Positions 1-8,860 of a stretch of DNA of 64,000 nucleotides are shown here, piece after piece. The stretch's first letter is position 1. Every line of letters begins with the position of its first letter. The translations under genes and the position numbers were made by a program. Origin of the DNA: Mycobacterium sp. 4858. GTDB taxonomy: Bacteria; Actinomycetota; Actinomycetes; Mycobacteriales; Mycobacteriaceae. The notes below the pieces were generated by a model, which was not told the DNA's origin, searched no databases, and saw only the letters and a program-made list of their open reading frames with translations. The DNA lies in NCBI RefSeq assembly GCF_900240975.1, contig NZ_LT968775.1, positions 620,001-684,000 on the forward strand, read 5' to 3'.

Positions 1-1084
1 AACCGATGCGCTCGCGCCCCCGCCCGCTTCGGCTGGCGACCCGCGATGGATCTACTACTCGTCGGGAACCACCGCGGCGCCCAAAGGGATCCGGCATACC
101 GACGCATCGGTGATCGCCGGTGCGATGGCTCTGGTCGGCGCGGTCGGCATCACCGACAGCGACGTTGATCCCATCGCGTTTCCGGTCGCGCACATCGGCG
201 GGGCGGTGATGCTGGCAGCAGCGCTGCAAACCGGCATGCGGTTGGCACTGTTCGAGGTATTCGACCCCGCGACCACACCGTTTTCCATCGCGGCGCACAA
301 CCCGACGTTTCTGGGCACGGCCACGCCGTTCTTCGTCGGCTTCCTCGCGGCCCAGCGAGCCCACGGCGACCGGCCGCTGTTCCCCTTCCTCCGCGGCTGC
401 CTGGCCGGCGGTGCGCCCATCACCGCCGAACTGGGCCGCCAGGTCCGAGAAGCCTTCGACCTGCCCGGCATCGCCAACGCGTGGGGCCTCACCGAGTTCC
501 CCGTGGCGGCTTCCCCGTCGCTCACCGCCTCACCTGACTCGCTCGACCACACCGTCGGCACGCCGACGGCCGGGGTCAAGGTCCGGGTGGTCGGCGCCGA
601 CGAAACCGAACTGACCACCGGGCAGGAAGGTGAGTTGCGGCTCAAGGGACCCCAGTGCTTCCTGGGCTACGCCGACCCCGCTCTCGACGTCGACGCGTTC
701 GACCACGACGGCTGGCTTCGCACAGGCGATCTCGGCCTGGTCGACGAGGAGGGAAATGTGCGCGTGACGGGGCGCATCAAGGATGCGATCATTCGCAACG
801 CGGAGAATGTCTCGGCCCTCGAAGTCGAGAATGTGCTGGCCACCCATCCCTCGGTCGCCGACGTCGCGGTCATCGGCGTCCCGGACCCGCGTACCGGCGA
901 ACGCGTATGCGCGGTGGTGGTACCCGCGACCGAAGAGGTATCACTGGAATCGCTGGTGCGGCACTGTCATTCGAGCGGGTTGAGCCGCTACAAGCATCCC
1001 GAGCGCCTGGTGATCGTCGATGCGCTGCCGCGCAACCAGTTCGGCAAGGTCATCAAGAAGGACCTTCGCCAAGCCTTCGGGTGA
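1..1084 (+). CDS. AMP-dependent acyl-CoA synthetase (FadD-like), 5' truncated by window edge
   Basis: The C-terminal ~360 residues of an adenylate-forming acyl-CoA synthetase/ligase, which would activate a carboxylic acid with ATP and load it on CoA. The frame is open from base 2. It shows the AMP-binding P-loop (YYSSGTTAAPKG, first Gly positions slightly variant), an A5-like AWGLTEFP, the GWLRTGDLG motif, the hinge GRIKDAIIRNAENVS, and a C-terminal catalytic Lys in NQFGKVIKKDL just before the stop. The missing N-terminus lies outside the window. The substrate cannot be read from sequence. The next gene is convergent, 11 bases after the stop. Confidence 0.93.
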   Translation, partial: TDALAPPPASAGDPRWIYYSSGTTAAPKGIRHTDASVIAGAMALVGAVGITDSDVDPIAFPVAHIGGAVMLAAALQTGMRLALFEVFDPATTPFSIAAHNPTFLGTATPFFVGFLAAQRAHGDRPLFPFLRGCLAGGAPITAELGRQVREAFDLPGIANAWGLTEFPVAASPSLTASPDSLDHTVGTPTAGVKVRVVGADETELTTGQEGELRLKGPQCFLGYADPALDVDAFDHDGWLRTGDLGLVDEEGNVRVTGRIKDAIIRNAENVSALEVENVLATHPSVADVAVIGVPDPRTGERVCAVVVPATEEVSLESLVRHCHSSGLSRYKHPERLVIVDALPRNQFGKVIKKDLRQAFG

Positions 1085-1095
1085 AGCCAGGGGCG

Positions 1096-1713
1096 CTATA
1101 GCCCCTTGGGCGCTTCGCGGACGGCCTGGACCGCCGCAGCGTCGCCGTCGAATTCCACTTGCGCGGCTCGCCCCACCGAGAACAGCAACAGCTCCTCGGG
1201 TGCACCGGTCACCGTGACGGCGGGGCCGCGTCCCGCCGTGAGTAGGGTCTTGCCCTCCGGGGTGCGCAACGCCACCCGGCCCGGCAGCTTGGCCAGCGTG
1301 AGCCGCGCCATCAGGGGCAGGGTGCGGCGCAGCCTGGCGCTCAGCTCGGGTTCGAGGGCGCGCGGCTGCCAGCCCGGCTGTGCCCGCCGCACGTCCTCGT
1401 GGTGGATGAACATCTCGGCAACATTGGCGACCGGATCGAGCAGCTTGAACGGCGAGTAGACCGGCGGACCGGACGCCACCTTGTCGACCAGCTCGTCCCA
1501 CCCCTGCTCGGCCGCCTGGTTCTGCACCTTCTCGGTGTGCGACGCGAAGAACGGGATCAAGATGCCCGGAGCGGCGTCGGGCCGATACTCCCGGATCACG
1601 AGGTGGGCGGCCAGGTCGCGCGTCTTCCACCCTTCGCACAGCGTCGGCGCCTCCGGTCCCACGGCGCGCATCGTCTCCACCAGGGCGGCTCGTTCGCGTT
1701 GAGCAACAGACAT
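1096..1713 (-). CDS. TIGR03085-like family protein (DinB/MDMPI fold)
   Basis: A 205-residue protein beginning at ATG 1713. The N-terminal pattern ALVETMRAVGPEAPTLCEGW, TRDLAAHLVIRE and a later FIHHEDVRRA are typical of the actinobacterial maleylpyruvate-isomerase/mycothiol-transferase-like helical fold, where the His residues bind a metal. It is cytoplasmic, with no signal peptide. It is a clear paralogue of the protein at 58010-58654 (same DLAAHLVLRE and FVHHEDLRRA motifs). It is transcribed divergently from htpG with ~120 bases between starts. The family function is inferred as thiol- or metal-dependent; the substrate is unknown. Confidence 0.8.
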   Translation of the reverse strand: MSVAQRERAALVETMRAVGPEAPTLCEGWKTRDLAAHLVIREYRPDAAPGILIPFFASHTEKVQNQAAEQGWDELVDKVASGPPVYSPFKLLDPVANVAEMFIHHEDVRRAQPGWQPRALEPELSARLRRTLPLMARLTLAKLPGRVALRTPEGKTLLTAGRGPAVTVTGAPEELLLFSVGRAAQVEFDGDAAAVQAVREAPKGL

Positions 1714-1833
1714 GGCCTCAGCCTAGAGGCCGGCGGGACGAGGGCGAACCCCCAAGCGCCTGCGCTTCGCAACTCGGTAAATTTGACTCGTCAACGTCCC
1801 CGAGGGGACCTGGGAAGAGACGTAGGGAAAGCC

Positions 1834-3780
1834 ATGAACGCGCGTGTCGAGCAGCTGGAGTTTCAGGCGGAAGCACGGCAACTGCTGGACCTGATGGTCC
1901 ACTCCGTCTACTCCAACAAGGATTCGTTTCTGCGGGAGCTGATCTCGAACGCTTCCGACGCACTGGACAAGTTGCGGCTGGAAGCATTTCGCAACAAGGA
2001 CCTCGACGTCGACACCTCCGACCTGCACATCGACATCGAGGTCGACAAAGACGCGAGGACGCTCACCATCCGCGACAACGGCATCGGGATGACGCGCGAC
2101 GAGGTGATCAACCTGATCGGCACGCTGGCCAAGTCGGGCACCGCCGAGCTGCGTCAGCAGCTGAGGGAGGCCAAGAACGAGGCCGCCTCCGAGGAACTGA
2201 TCGGCCAGTTCGGCATCGGCTTCTACTCCAGCTTCATGGTCGCCGACAAGGTCGAGCTGCTCACCCGCAAGGCCGGCGAGAGCGAAGCCACCCGGTGGGA
2301 ATCGAGCGGCGAGGGCACCTACACCATCGAAGCCGTCGACGGCGCTCCGCAGGGGACGTCGGTCACCTTGCACCTCAAGCCCGAAGACACCGAGGACGAG
2401 CTCCACGACTACACCTCGGAATGGAAGATCCGGGGCCTGGTCAAGAAGTACTCCGACTTCATCGCGTGGCCCATCCGGATGGAGGTCGAGCGGCGGACGC
2501 CCGCGACCTCGGACGAAGAGGGGGAGAGCGGCGAGGAGACCGTCACCAAAGAGGTCGAGACCCTCAACTCGATGAAGGCGCTGTGGGCCCGGCCCAAGGA
2601 AGACGTCTCCGAGGAGGAGTACAAGGAGTTCTACAAGCACATCGCGCATGCCTGGGACGACCCGCTCGAGATCATCGCGATGAAGGCCGAGGGCACCTTC
2701 GAATACCAGGCGTTGCTGTTCATCCCGTCCCACGCCCCGTTCGACCTGTTCAACCGCGACGCCCAGACCGGGATCCAGCTCTACGTCAAGCGGGTGTTCA
2801 TCATGGGCGACTGCGACCAGCTCATGCCCGAATACCTGCGCTTCGTCAAGGGCGTCGTGGACGCACAGGACATGTCGCTCAACGTGTCCCGCGAAATCCT
2901 GCAGCAGGATCGGCAGATCAAGGCCATCCGCCGGCGGCTCACCAAGAAGGTCCTCTCCACCATCAAGGAGCTGCAGGCCGAGCGGCCCGACGACTACCGC
3001 ACCTTTTGGACCCAGTTCGGGCGGGTCGTCAAAGAGGGGTTGCTGTCGGACTTCGACAACCGCGAGACCTTGCTGCAGATCTCGTCGTTCGCCTCGACGC
3101 ACAGCGAGGAGGAGCCGACCACCCTCGCCGAGTACGTGCAGCGCATGAAGGAGGGTCAGGAGCAGATCTTCTTCGCGACGGGGGAGACGCGCCAACAGAT
3201 CCTGAAATCGCCCCACCTGGAGGCGTTCAAAGCCAAGGGCTACGAGGTCTTGTTGCTCACCGACCCGGTCGACGAGGTCTGGGTGGGAACGGTGACCGAG
3301 TTCGAGGGCAAACCGCTGCAGTCGGTCGCCAAGGGTGAGGTGGACCTCAGTTCCGAGGGCGACGAGAGCGAAGCGGAGCGCGAGGAGCAGCAGAAGGAGT
3401 TCGCCGACCTCCTGAACTGGATGAAGGAGACGTTAAGCGAACATGTCAAGGAGGTACGGCTTTCCAGTCGCCTGACCGACTCGCCGGCCTGCCTGATCAC
3501 CGACGTCTTCGGCATCACCCCTGCCCTCGCCCGGCTCTACCGTGCCTCCGGGCAGGACATCCCGGTGGGCAAGCGGATTCTCGAGCTCAATCCGAACCAT
3601 CCGCTGGTGACCGGACTGCGCGCGGCGCAACAGCAGGCGACCGGCGAGGCGGAACTTGCCCAAGTCGCCGAGACGGCCGAATTGCTCTATGGCACAGCGC
3701 TTCTCGCCGAAGGTGGCGCGCTCGAGGACCCGGCGAGGTTCGCCGAGCTGCTCGCCGACCGGTTGGCCCGCACCGTCTAG
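1834..3780 (+). CDS. htpG: Molecular chaperone HtpG (Hsp90 family)
   Basis: A 648-residue cytosolic Hsp90 ATPase. The GHKL ATP-binding domain is N-terminal: SNKDSFLRELISNASDALDKLR (key Asn and Asp), IRDNGIGM, and GQFGIGFYSSFMVAD. Middle and C-terminal dimerisation domains follow (SLNVSREILQQDR; ITDVFGITPALAR). Length fits the bacterial family. The open frame extends far upstream, but ATG 1834 (MNARVEQLEFQAEARQLL) is chosen because homology begins there and GGGAAAG precedes it. An acidic linker (DEEGESGEETVT) lies between the domains. No convincing HspR/HAIR operator was seen in the 120 bases upstream. Confidence 0.97.
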   Translation: MNARVEQLEFQAEARQLLDLMVHSVYSNKDSFLRELISNASDALDKLRLEAFRNKDLDVDTSDLHIDIEVDKDARTLTIRDNGIGMTRDEVINLIGTLAKSGTAELRQQLREAKNEAASEELIGQFGIGFYSSFMVADKVELLTRKAGESEATRWESSGEGTYTIEAVDGAPQGTSVTLHLKPEDTEDELHDYTSEWKIRGLVKKYSDFIAWPIRMEVERRTPATSDEEGESGEETVTKEVETLNSMKALWARPKEDVSEEEYKEFYKHIAHAWDDPLEIIAMKAEGTFEYQALLFIPSHAPFDLFNRDAQTGIQLYVKRVFIMGDCDQLMPEYLRFVKGVVDAQDMSLNVSREILQQDRQIKAIRRRLTKKVLSTIKELQAERPDDYRTFWTQFGRVVKEGLLSDFDNRETLLQISSFASTHSEEEPTTLAEYVQRMKEGQEQIFFATGETRQQILKSPHLEAFKAKGYEVLLLTDPVDEVWVGTVTEFEGKPLQSVAKGEVDLSSEGDESEAEREEQQKEFADLLNWMKETLSEHVKEVRLSSRLTDSPACLITDVFGITPALARLYRASGQDIPVGKRILELNPNHPLVTGLRAAQQQATGEAELAQVAETAELLYGTALLAEGGALEDPARFAELLADRLARTV

Positions 3781-3869
3781 CCCGGGATTTGCCAGAGTTG
3801 CCGTAGCAGCGTTCGCGTTCGGCTTTGCCCGCAAATCGGCGATTAGCCGATTGAAAAGTCGCTGGCAGG

Positions 3870-3875
3870 GATAAT
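3870..3875 (+). promoter_or_regulatory. Candidate -10 hexamer giving a leaderless transcript
   Basis: GATAAT ends 8 bases before ATG 3884, so a start about 7 bases downstream would place +1 on or within two bases of the ATG. No good -35 lies at 17 bp; mycobacterial promoters often lack one. There is no Shine-Dalgarno before the ATG, which fits leaderless translation. Confidence 0.5.
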
Positions 3876-3883
3876 CACATCCC

Positions 3884-4099
3884 ATGGTTGAGTTTCGCGT
3901 TATCGACCCACGTGGCCGGGTCGTCGCGACGAGGGATTTTGCCAGCGCGGAGTCCGCGCACGCATGGTTCATCCATTCGATCGGCGGCAGTACCGAGCTC
4001 GGTTGGCGCATGGAAGTCAACGACGACGGCCAGTGGGCTCACTTTGACGACACTCAGGGCTTCACCGCACCGGTGAGCCACCGTCCCCCAAAGCGCTAA
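3884..4099 (+). CDS. Small conserved hypothetical protein, 71 aa
   Basis: The product of ATG 3884 reads like a compact cytosolic beta-rich domain: MVEFRVIDPRGRVVATRDF, then ESAHAWF and GWRMEVNDDGQWAHFDD. There is no signal peptide or membrane segment. The frame has normal mycobacterial codon use. A -10 box is correctly placed for leaderless expression, which supports a real gene. I do not recognise a named family. It follows htpG by ~100 bases and converges on a lipoprotein gene. Confidence 0.65.
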   Translation: MVEFRVIDPRGRVVATRDFASAESAHAWFIHSIGGSTELGWRMEVNDDGQWAHFDDTQGFTAPVSHRPPKR

Positions 4100-4120
4100 T
4101 CGTCGACCGGGGCCCGCGCT

Positions 4121-4633
4121 TCAGCCGGGCCCGATCACGAAGCAGCGGCCGGTGGCGCTGCTGAACAGCACCTCTTGCACCGTGGACGGCGCGGCGTTGG
4201 GGAATCCGAAGCGATGCACCTGTTGGCCCGGTTCGATATCGGCGTCCTGCGACTCGGTGGTGCCGTCCTTCTTGCGCACGAGCGCCGTGATCTTTTCCGG
4301 GCCGGACGGGTTCTTCGGGTCGCGGAAATACCAGACCTCGATTCCAGACCCGGTGTCATCGGCGCGCCAGCCGTCGGCGTAGTAGCACGCCGGATTCCCC
4401 TCGGCGTCGGGTGGCGGTGGCGGACAGATGGACAACCCGACGCAGGTCGGCGTGGTCGTGGCCGTGGGGGATTCCGCCGGGCCGTGCGGCGCGCTCGAAC
4501 TGCTGGACGCTACCGGTTTGGTCACGCTCGAGCTCGAGGGGCTGGGCGGCGCGGCGTGCTGGGCCCCGCACGCCAGTAGGCCGGCACATCCCATCGAGAC
4601 GACGGCGATCAATCGCGCGGCTGGCACAGACAT
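4121..4633 (-). CDS. Putative lipoprotein, 170 aa
   Basis: The N-terminal signal sequence ends in a lipobox (GCAGLLAC, lipidated Cys near residue 22). A low-complexity Ser/Pro/Thr linker to about residue 60 and a small extracytoplasmic domain with Cys pairs (CVGLSIC, PACYY, GRCF) follow. The protein would be anchored on the outer face of the plasma membrane. Its ATG (4633) lies 13 bases after the stop of a 31-residue secreted peptide and has no own Shine-Dalgarno, suggesting translational coupling. Function unknown. Confidence 0.75.
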   Translation of the reverse strand: MSVPAARLIAVVSMGCAGLLACGAQHAAPPSPSSSSVTKPVASSSSSAPHGPAESPTATTTPTCVGLSICPPPPPDAEGNPACYYADGWRADDTGSGIEVWYFRDPKNPSGPEKITALVRKKDGTTESQDADIEPGQQVHRFGFPNAAPSTVQEVLFSSATGRCFVIGPG

Positions 4634-4646
4634 CGAGGCGCCAACG

Positions 4647-4742
4647 TTATTGGGTCGTCGTGGTCAACGGTGCGGCCTGAGCCAGGGGAGCGAGGGCAAT
4701 CCCCACGGCGATTGCTCCAGCCGTGATCAATCCACGAAGCAT
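4647..4742 (-). CDS. Very small secreted peptide (31 aa) upstream of lipoprotein gene
   Basis: ATG 4742 is preceded by a strong Shine-Dalgarno (AACAGGAGGCTCGCGAAC). The product is almost only a signal peptide: MLRGLITAGAIAVGIALAPL followed by AQAAPLTTTTQ, with a plausible AQA signal-peptidase site leaving about 8 residues. The TAA is 13 bases before the lipoprotein ATG at 4633. It may be a true micro-protein, or a leader ORF that loads ribosomes for the next gene. The ribosome-binding site is the main evidence. Confidence 0.55.
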   Translation of the reverse strand: MLRGLITAGAIAVGIALAPLAQAAPLTTTTQ

Positions 4743-4809
4743 GTTCGCGAGCCTCCTGTTAACGAAACGGCGGTGGTTGCTGCTGACTACCGAGCTAACA
4801 CCGTGAAGT

Positions 4810-4831
4810 GGCCGCCCAGCAAGGGGCGGCC
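4810..4831. other. GC hairpin in divergent promoter region
   Basis: Perfect 8-bp arms GGCCGCCC / GGGCGGCC around the loop AGCAAG. It sits between the divergent starts at 4742 and 4880, so it is more likely an mRNA leader structure or operator than a terminator. Confidence 0.4.
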
Positions 4832-4879
4832 GTCGTGCCGCGGCCAACGCACCGCTGGGCCCCACGTAGGCTCCGAGGA

Positions 4880-5905
4880 ATGCACGTCGACGCGATGACG
4901 GTCCCCCAGCCGCTGCAGCAGATCGGCGACCTGGCCCGGCGAACGCAATCCGCGGGGTTCTCGGGCCTGTTGTTCACCGAGACGGGCCGGACGGCCTACC
5001 TCAACGCCGCCGTCGCGTCCCAGGCCGCGCCGGGTCTCGAGCTGTCCACGGGGGTGGCCGTGGCCTTTCCGCGCAGTCCCTTCATCACTGCCGCCACGGC
5101 CTGGGAGCTTCAGGAAGCGACCGGCGGGAACTTCCGGCTGGGCCTGGGCACCCAGGTACGCACCCACGTCGTCCGGCGCTACGGAGTGGCGTTCGAGCGG
5201 CCGGGCCCGCGGCTGCGCGACTACTTGTTCGCCGTCAAGGCGTGCTTTGCGGCGTTTCGTAGCGGGACGCTTGAGCACCACGGCGACTTCTACGACCTCG
5301 ACTTCATCACCCCGCAATGGAGCCCGGGCCCGATCGCGACGCCCGATCCGAAAGTCGATATCGCAGCGGTCAACCCGTGGATGCTGCGGATGGCCGGCGA
5401 AGTGGCCGACGGGGTGCACGTGCATCCGATCGGCGAGCCGGGCTACATCGACCGCCACGTCCTGCCCAGCATCGCCGAAGGGGCGGCGAAAGCCGGCCGC
5501 TCGCCGTCGGACCTCGCAGTGATCGTGCCGGTGATGACCATCGTCGGCGACACCGACGAAGAGCGCGACAAACAACGAGAAGCGGTGCGCGCCAGCATGG
5601 CCTTCTACGGCAGCACACCCAACTACGCGTTCATCTGGGACCAGGCGGGGTTCGAGGGCACGACGGCCCGGATCCGGGAAAAGCAGAAGGCCGGGGACTT
5701 TGCCGGGATGGCGGCCCAAGTCAGCGACGATCACATCGCCGCCTTCGCCACCGAGTCGACGTGGGACGGGTTGGCCGGCGCGCTGACGGACAAATATGCC
5801 GGAAAGGCCACGCGCCTGGTCCTTTACAACGCCGTGGGCGACCCGGAGCGTTTCGAGCGGTACGGCGAGGTGGCCCGCCGGATACGCGACGCGGTCAGTG
5901 GCTGA
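4880..5905 (+). CDS. LLM-class F420-dependent oxidoreductase
   Basis: A 341-residue luciferase-like TIM-barrel oxidoreductase. Features include GFSGLLFTETGRTAYLNAA near the N-terminus, the GNFRLGLGTQVRTHVVRRYG substrate/cofactor loop, and late MAGEVADGVHVHPIGEPGYI typical of LLM enzymes. An F420 cofactor is inferred from the mycobacterial family. The frame opens earlier, but ATG 4880 follows CCGAGGA and begins the family homology. The last 11 bases overlap the end of the convergent permease gene. Substrate unknown. Confidence 0.85.
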   Translation: MHVDAMTVPQPLQQIGDLARRTQSAGFSGLLFTETGRTAYLNAAVASQAAPGLELSTGVAVAFPRSPFITAATAWELQEATGGNFRLGLGTQVRTHVVRRYGVAFERPGPRLRDYLFAVKACFAAFRSGTLEHHGDFYDLDFITPQWSPGPIATPDPKVDIAAVNPWMLRMAGEVADGVHVHPIGEPGYIDRHVLPSIAEGAAKAGRSPSDLAVIVPVMTIVGDTDEERDKQREAVRASMAFYGSTPNYAFIWDQAGFEGTTARIREKQKAGDFAGMAAQVSDDHIAAFATESTWDGLAGALTDKYAGKATRLVLYNAVGDPERFERYGEVARRIRDAVSG

Positions 5906-7526
5906 GCTGGATTGCCTTGACCACCAACAGCAGCGCGCCGATCACCAGGTAGCCGCGCAGCGCGATCATCCCGAGCCGGGTGCCCGGGGACCAGACGACC
6001 GGCTCCAGCAGGGTCAACGGTGGCATGCGCCAGGCGTTGCGGTCCACGCCGCGCGCCGGCAGCTGGGGGGCGGGGAGCGCCGGTTGGCGTCGGGCCATCA
6101 AGCGCAGCACCGGTATGGCGGCAACGGCGAGAAGGACCAGGGACAGAGCCAGGTAGCCGGCCACCGCGACGACGTCGAGTTTGGGAAACAGCGTGGTGGC
6201 CATCAGGATTCCCGACAGCAGCAACAGCGTGCCGACGATCAGCCCGGCGACCCAGTTGAGCCAGGGCCGATTGACCCACGGCCCCAACACTTGTGGGTCG
6301 TTGCACAGCAGCAGCAAGAAGACGCTGGCGCTCGGTAGCAGCAGGCCGGCCAGGGCCTGAACCGCGGTGGTGATCAACCCGAGCGGCGCGCCGGGGATGA
6401 GCACGATGGCCGCGGCCAACGCCACCATCGCGGTGTAGGACAGGTAGAACTGTTTGGCGTCGGCGAATCCGCGGTGCAGCGAGTGCTTCAGGCCGAACAC
6501 GTCGCCGAAGGCGTAGCTGGTGGCCAGCGTCACCGCCGCGGCGCCGATGATCGAGGCGTCCATCAAGACGATCGCGAAGATCGAGCCGAGCGCGCCGCGC
6601 TGTTGGCCGAGCAGGTGCGCCGTCGCGCCGGCGTCGGTGAAACCGCCGACGGTGTTGGTGGAGCGCGCCGCCCATTCGCCAGTCATCACCAGGGCCGCCG
6701 CGCCGATGACGACGACGAAGGCGCCCAGCACGGTGTCGGCGCGCTCGTAGCCGATGAATCGCGGCGTGATGCGTTTGTCGACGACGTTGGACTGCTGGAA
6801 GAACAACTGCCAGGGGGCCACGGTGGTGCCGACGATGGCGATGATGAGCAGCACCGCGTCCGAACTCACCCCGCCCGAGATGCTGGGCATTACAAAGGAC
6901 TTGGCGGCCTGACCCCACTGCGGATGGGACATCAGCAGCATCGGGATCTGCAGCAGGGTGATCGCGATGAAGATGAACATCGCGCGCTCCCAACGACGGA
7001 AGCTGCCGCTTGCCATGATCGCCACCAGCGCCACCGCCGAGATCGGCACCACGACGTATTTGGAGACGCCGATGTATTCGGCGGCCAGCGAGATGCCGAT
7101 GAACTCGGTGACGATCGTGAGGAAGTTGAGCAGGAAGAGGTCCCCGACCGAGAACCAGCCCCAGCCACGGCCGAACCGTTCGTTGATCAGCCGGGCGTGT
7201 CCGACGCCGGTGACCGCGCCGAGCCGGACCACCATTTCCTGATTGACGATGAGCACCGGCACCAGCAGCAGCAGCACCCACAGCAGGGAGTAGCCGTAGT
7301 TCTGACCCGCCTGGGCGTAGGTCGCCACGCCGCCGGCGTCGTTGTCGCCGACCATGACGATGATTCCCGGGCCGACGATCGCGAGCAGGGTCAGCAGCCG
7401 CGTCTTCCAGGTGCGGGGGTGCTCGGTCTCGCCGACGCTGATCCGTCCGAACGCGCCCTCGATGTCACCCAGGTGCGCGGTGTCGAGCACCGCGCTACGG
7501 GCCGTCTCCTCGCTACCCGTGGTCAC
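5895..7526 (-). CDS. Divergent Nramp-family divalent metal permease
   Basis: A 543-residue integral membrane protein with about 11 hydrophobic segments and clear Nramp architecture. The canonical TM1 DPGN motif is replaced by GDNDAGG (residues 60-66), and the TM6 MPH motif by APW (237-239) in GTTVAPWQLFFQQS. Those residues contact transition metals in classical MntH, so selectivity is probably different. The Nramp-related Mg2+ transporters (NRMT) are one branch that lost the TM6 Met. The start is GTG 7526, overlapping the stop of the upstream MgtE-like gene by GTGA. Mg2+ as substrate is inferred from that neighbour. Confidence 0.88.
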   Translation of the reverse strand: MTTGSEETARSAVLDTAHLGDIEGAFGRISVGETEHPRTWKTRLLTLLAIVGPGIIVMVGDNDAGGVATYAQAGQNYGYSLLWVLLLLVPVLIVNQEMVVRLGAVTGVGHARLINERFGRGWGWFSVGDLFLLNFLTIVTEFIGISLAAEYIGVSKYVVVPISAVALVAIMASGSFRRWERAMFIFIAITLLQIPMLLMSHPQWGQAAKSFVMPSISGGVSSDAVLLIIAIVGTTVAPWQLFFQQSNVVDKRITPRFIGYERADTVLGAFVVVIGAAALVMTGEWAARSTNTVGGFTDAGATAHLLGQQRGALGSIFAIVLMDASIIGAAAVTLATSYAFGDVFGLKHSLHRGFADAKQFYLSYTAMVALAAAIVLIPGAPLGLITTAVQALAGLLLPSASVFLLLLCNDPQVLGPWVNRPWLNWVAGLIVGTLLLLSGILMATTLFPKLDVVAVAGYLALSLVLLAVAAIPVLRLMARRQPALPAPQLPARGVDRNAWRMPPLTLLEPVVWSPGTRLGMIALRGYLVIGALLLVVKAIQLSH

Positions 7527-8860
7527 AGCCCGTTACCTCCCGGCGCGCGCGTGTGCTGGTCGCCGGGTTGGGTGGGCTCGCGGACGGGACGCGGCGCGGG
7601 TTCGCGCCGCCGCCAGTCCTCGGGGATGGTGGCCTCCAGCACGTCGTCGACGGTGACCACCCCGAGCACGCGGTCCTGGTCGTCGACGACCGGGATGGAA
7701 TAGAGATTGAAGTCGGCCATCAACAGCGCGACGTCGGTCAGGTCGGCGTCGGCGGTGACCCGCACGGGATCCGAATCCATCAGTCCCTCAAGGGTTTCAC
7801 CGGCGGCAGCCTGCAGCAGCGTGATCACCGAGACCACACCGTCGAGCCGCCCGTCCTCGCCGAGGACGTGCACTTTGATGAGCGCCTCCGGCTGGATGGT
7901 GTGGGCGGTGGCGAGCAACCTCAACGCTTCCGCCGCCGTGCTGGTCGCGGCGCAGGAGACGAAGTCGACGTTCATCAGCCCGCCGGCACTCTCGGGGTTG
8001 AACCCCATCAAGGTGATGACCTTGGTGCGCTGGGGGCCGGGCATCAGTTCTAGTACCCGTCGCCGCCGCGACTGGCGCAGATCGGCGATCGCGTCGGCGG
8101 CGTCGTCTGCGCGCATCCGGCCGAGCAGCCCGGCGACCTCGTTGTCGGGCATGCCATCGAGAAGGCGGCTTGCCTTTTCCGGCTCCAGCTCTTCGAACAC
8201 GTCCGCTTCGAGTTCGGGGTCGCTGCGCACGCGGTCGAGGATCTCGCCGCCCTCGGCCTTGTCCGCCTCCTCGAGAAGGTCGGCGATCTCGGCGGCTTTG
8301 AACTCGCCGAAGCGATCCGACAAGCGCCGCACGGCGTCCGAGCGAGCGTCGCCGATCAGCGGTTCGAATGCCTTCCAATCGCGAGCGGCGTGCCCACCGG
8401 ACTGCTTGATCAGCCCGAACAACCGTGGCGGCCGTCGGGTGTCCACGCGCGTCAGCATCCACCCGGCGCCGGTATCTTCCAGCTCCACGTCGTACGCCCG
8501 GATCAGCTCCACGTTGGCGACGTCGATCAGCCGGTGGCCCAACACGTCGGCGCGCAACAGCACCTCACCGTCGCGCCGCTCGAAGCCGCGGAGGTCAACC
8601 TTGTTCTTGGTCAACAGAACTCGCTCGGCGTTGTACTCATCGATGGATTTGTCACCGATGAAGACCCGCCGCCCGCCGACCCCGGCGACGATGCCGGTCA
8701 CCAGTGGATACTCGTCGGTGCCGCGCAGTCGCACGATCACGTCCTCGACCCGCCCCACGGTCTCCCCGGCGCGGGCCAGCACCGGGGCGCGCAGCAACTG
8801 TGAGAGGTGAATCACCGGCCGCCCCCCGCCAGTTTCGGCCGCCATCTCCGATGCGCTCAT
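7523..8860 (-). CDS. Soluble PRC-barrel / MgtE N-domain / CBS-pair protein
   Basis: A 445-residue cytosolic protein with no membrane segment. Residues ~18-140 form two PRC-barrel-like segments (VGRVEDVIVRLRGTDEYPLV). Residues ~165-265 match the helical MgtE N domain (AAEIADLLEEADKAEGGEIL, LLGRMRADDAADAIADL). Residues ~290-410 are a CBS pair (VVSVITLLQAAAGETLEGLM, VVDDQDRVLGVVTVDDVLEA). In MgtE these domains sense cytosolic Mg2+ and gate a channel; the channel domain is absent here. It is translationally coupled to the Nramp-like permease, so it is probably its Mg2+-responsive regulator. ATG 8860 is preceded by AAAGGGAACTGA. Confidence 0.88.
   Translation of the reverse strand: MSASEMAAETGGGRPVIHLSQLLRAPVLARAGETVGRVEDVIVRLRGTDEYPLVTGIVAGVGGRRVFIGDKSIDEYNAERVLLTKNKVDLRGFERRDGEVLLRADVLGHRLIDVANVELIRAYDVELEDTGAGWMLTRVDTRRPPRLFGLIKQSGGHAARDWKAFEPLIGDARSDAVRRLSDRFGEFKAAEIADLLEEADKAEGGEILDRVRSDPELEADVFEELEPEKASRLLDGMPDNEVAGLLGRMRADDAADAIADLRQSRRRRVLELMPGPQRTKVITLMGFNPESAGGLMNVDFVSCAATSTAAEALRLLATAHTIQPEALIKVHVLGEDGRLDGVVSVITLLQAAAGETLEGLMDSDPVRVTADADLTDVALLMADFNLYSIPVVDDQDRVLGVVTVDDVLEATIPEDWRRREPAPRPVREPTQPGDQHTRAPGGNGL

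Noticed and set aside
1399..1833. Long upstream extension of the htpG frame
   Set aside because: It runs antisense through the 1096-1713 gene and gives Arg/Gly-rich sequence without homology; family homology starts at ATG 1834.
1714..1833. HspR (HAIR) operator upstream of htpG
   Set aside because: No CTTGAGT-N7-ACTCAAG-like inverted repeat is visible.
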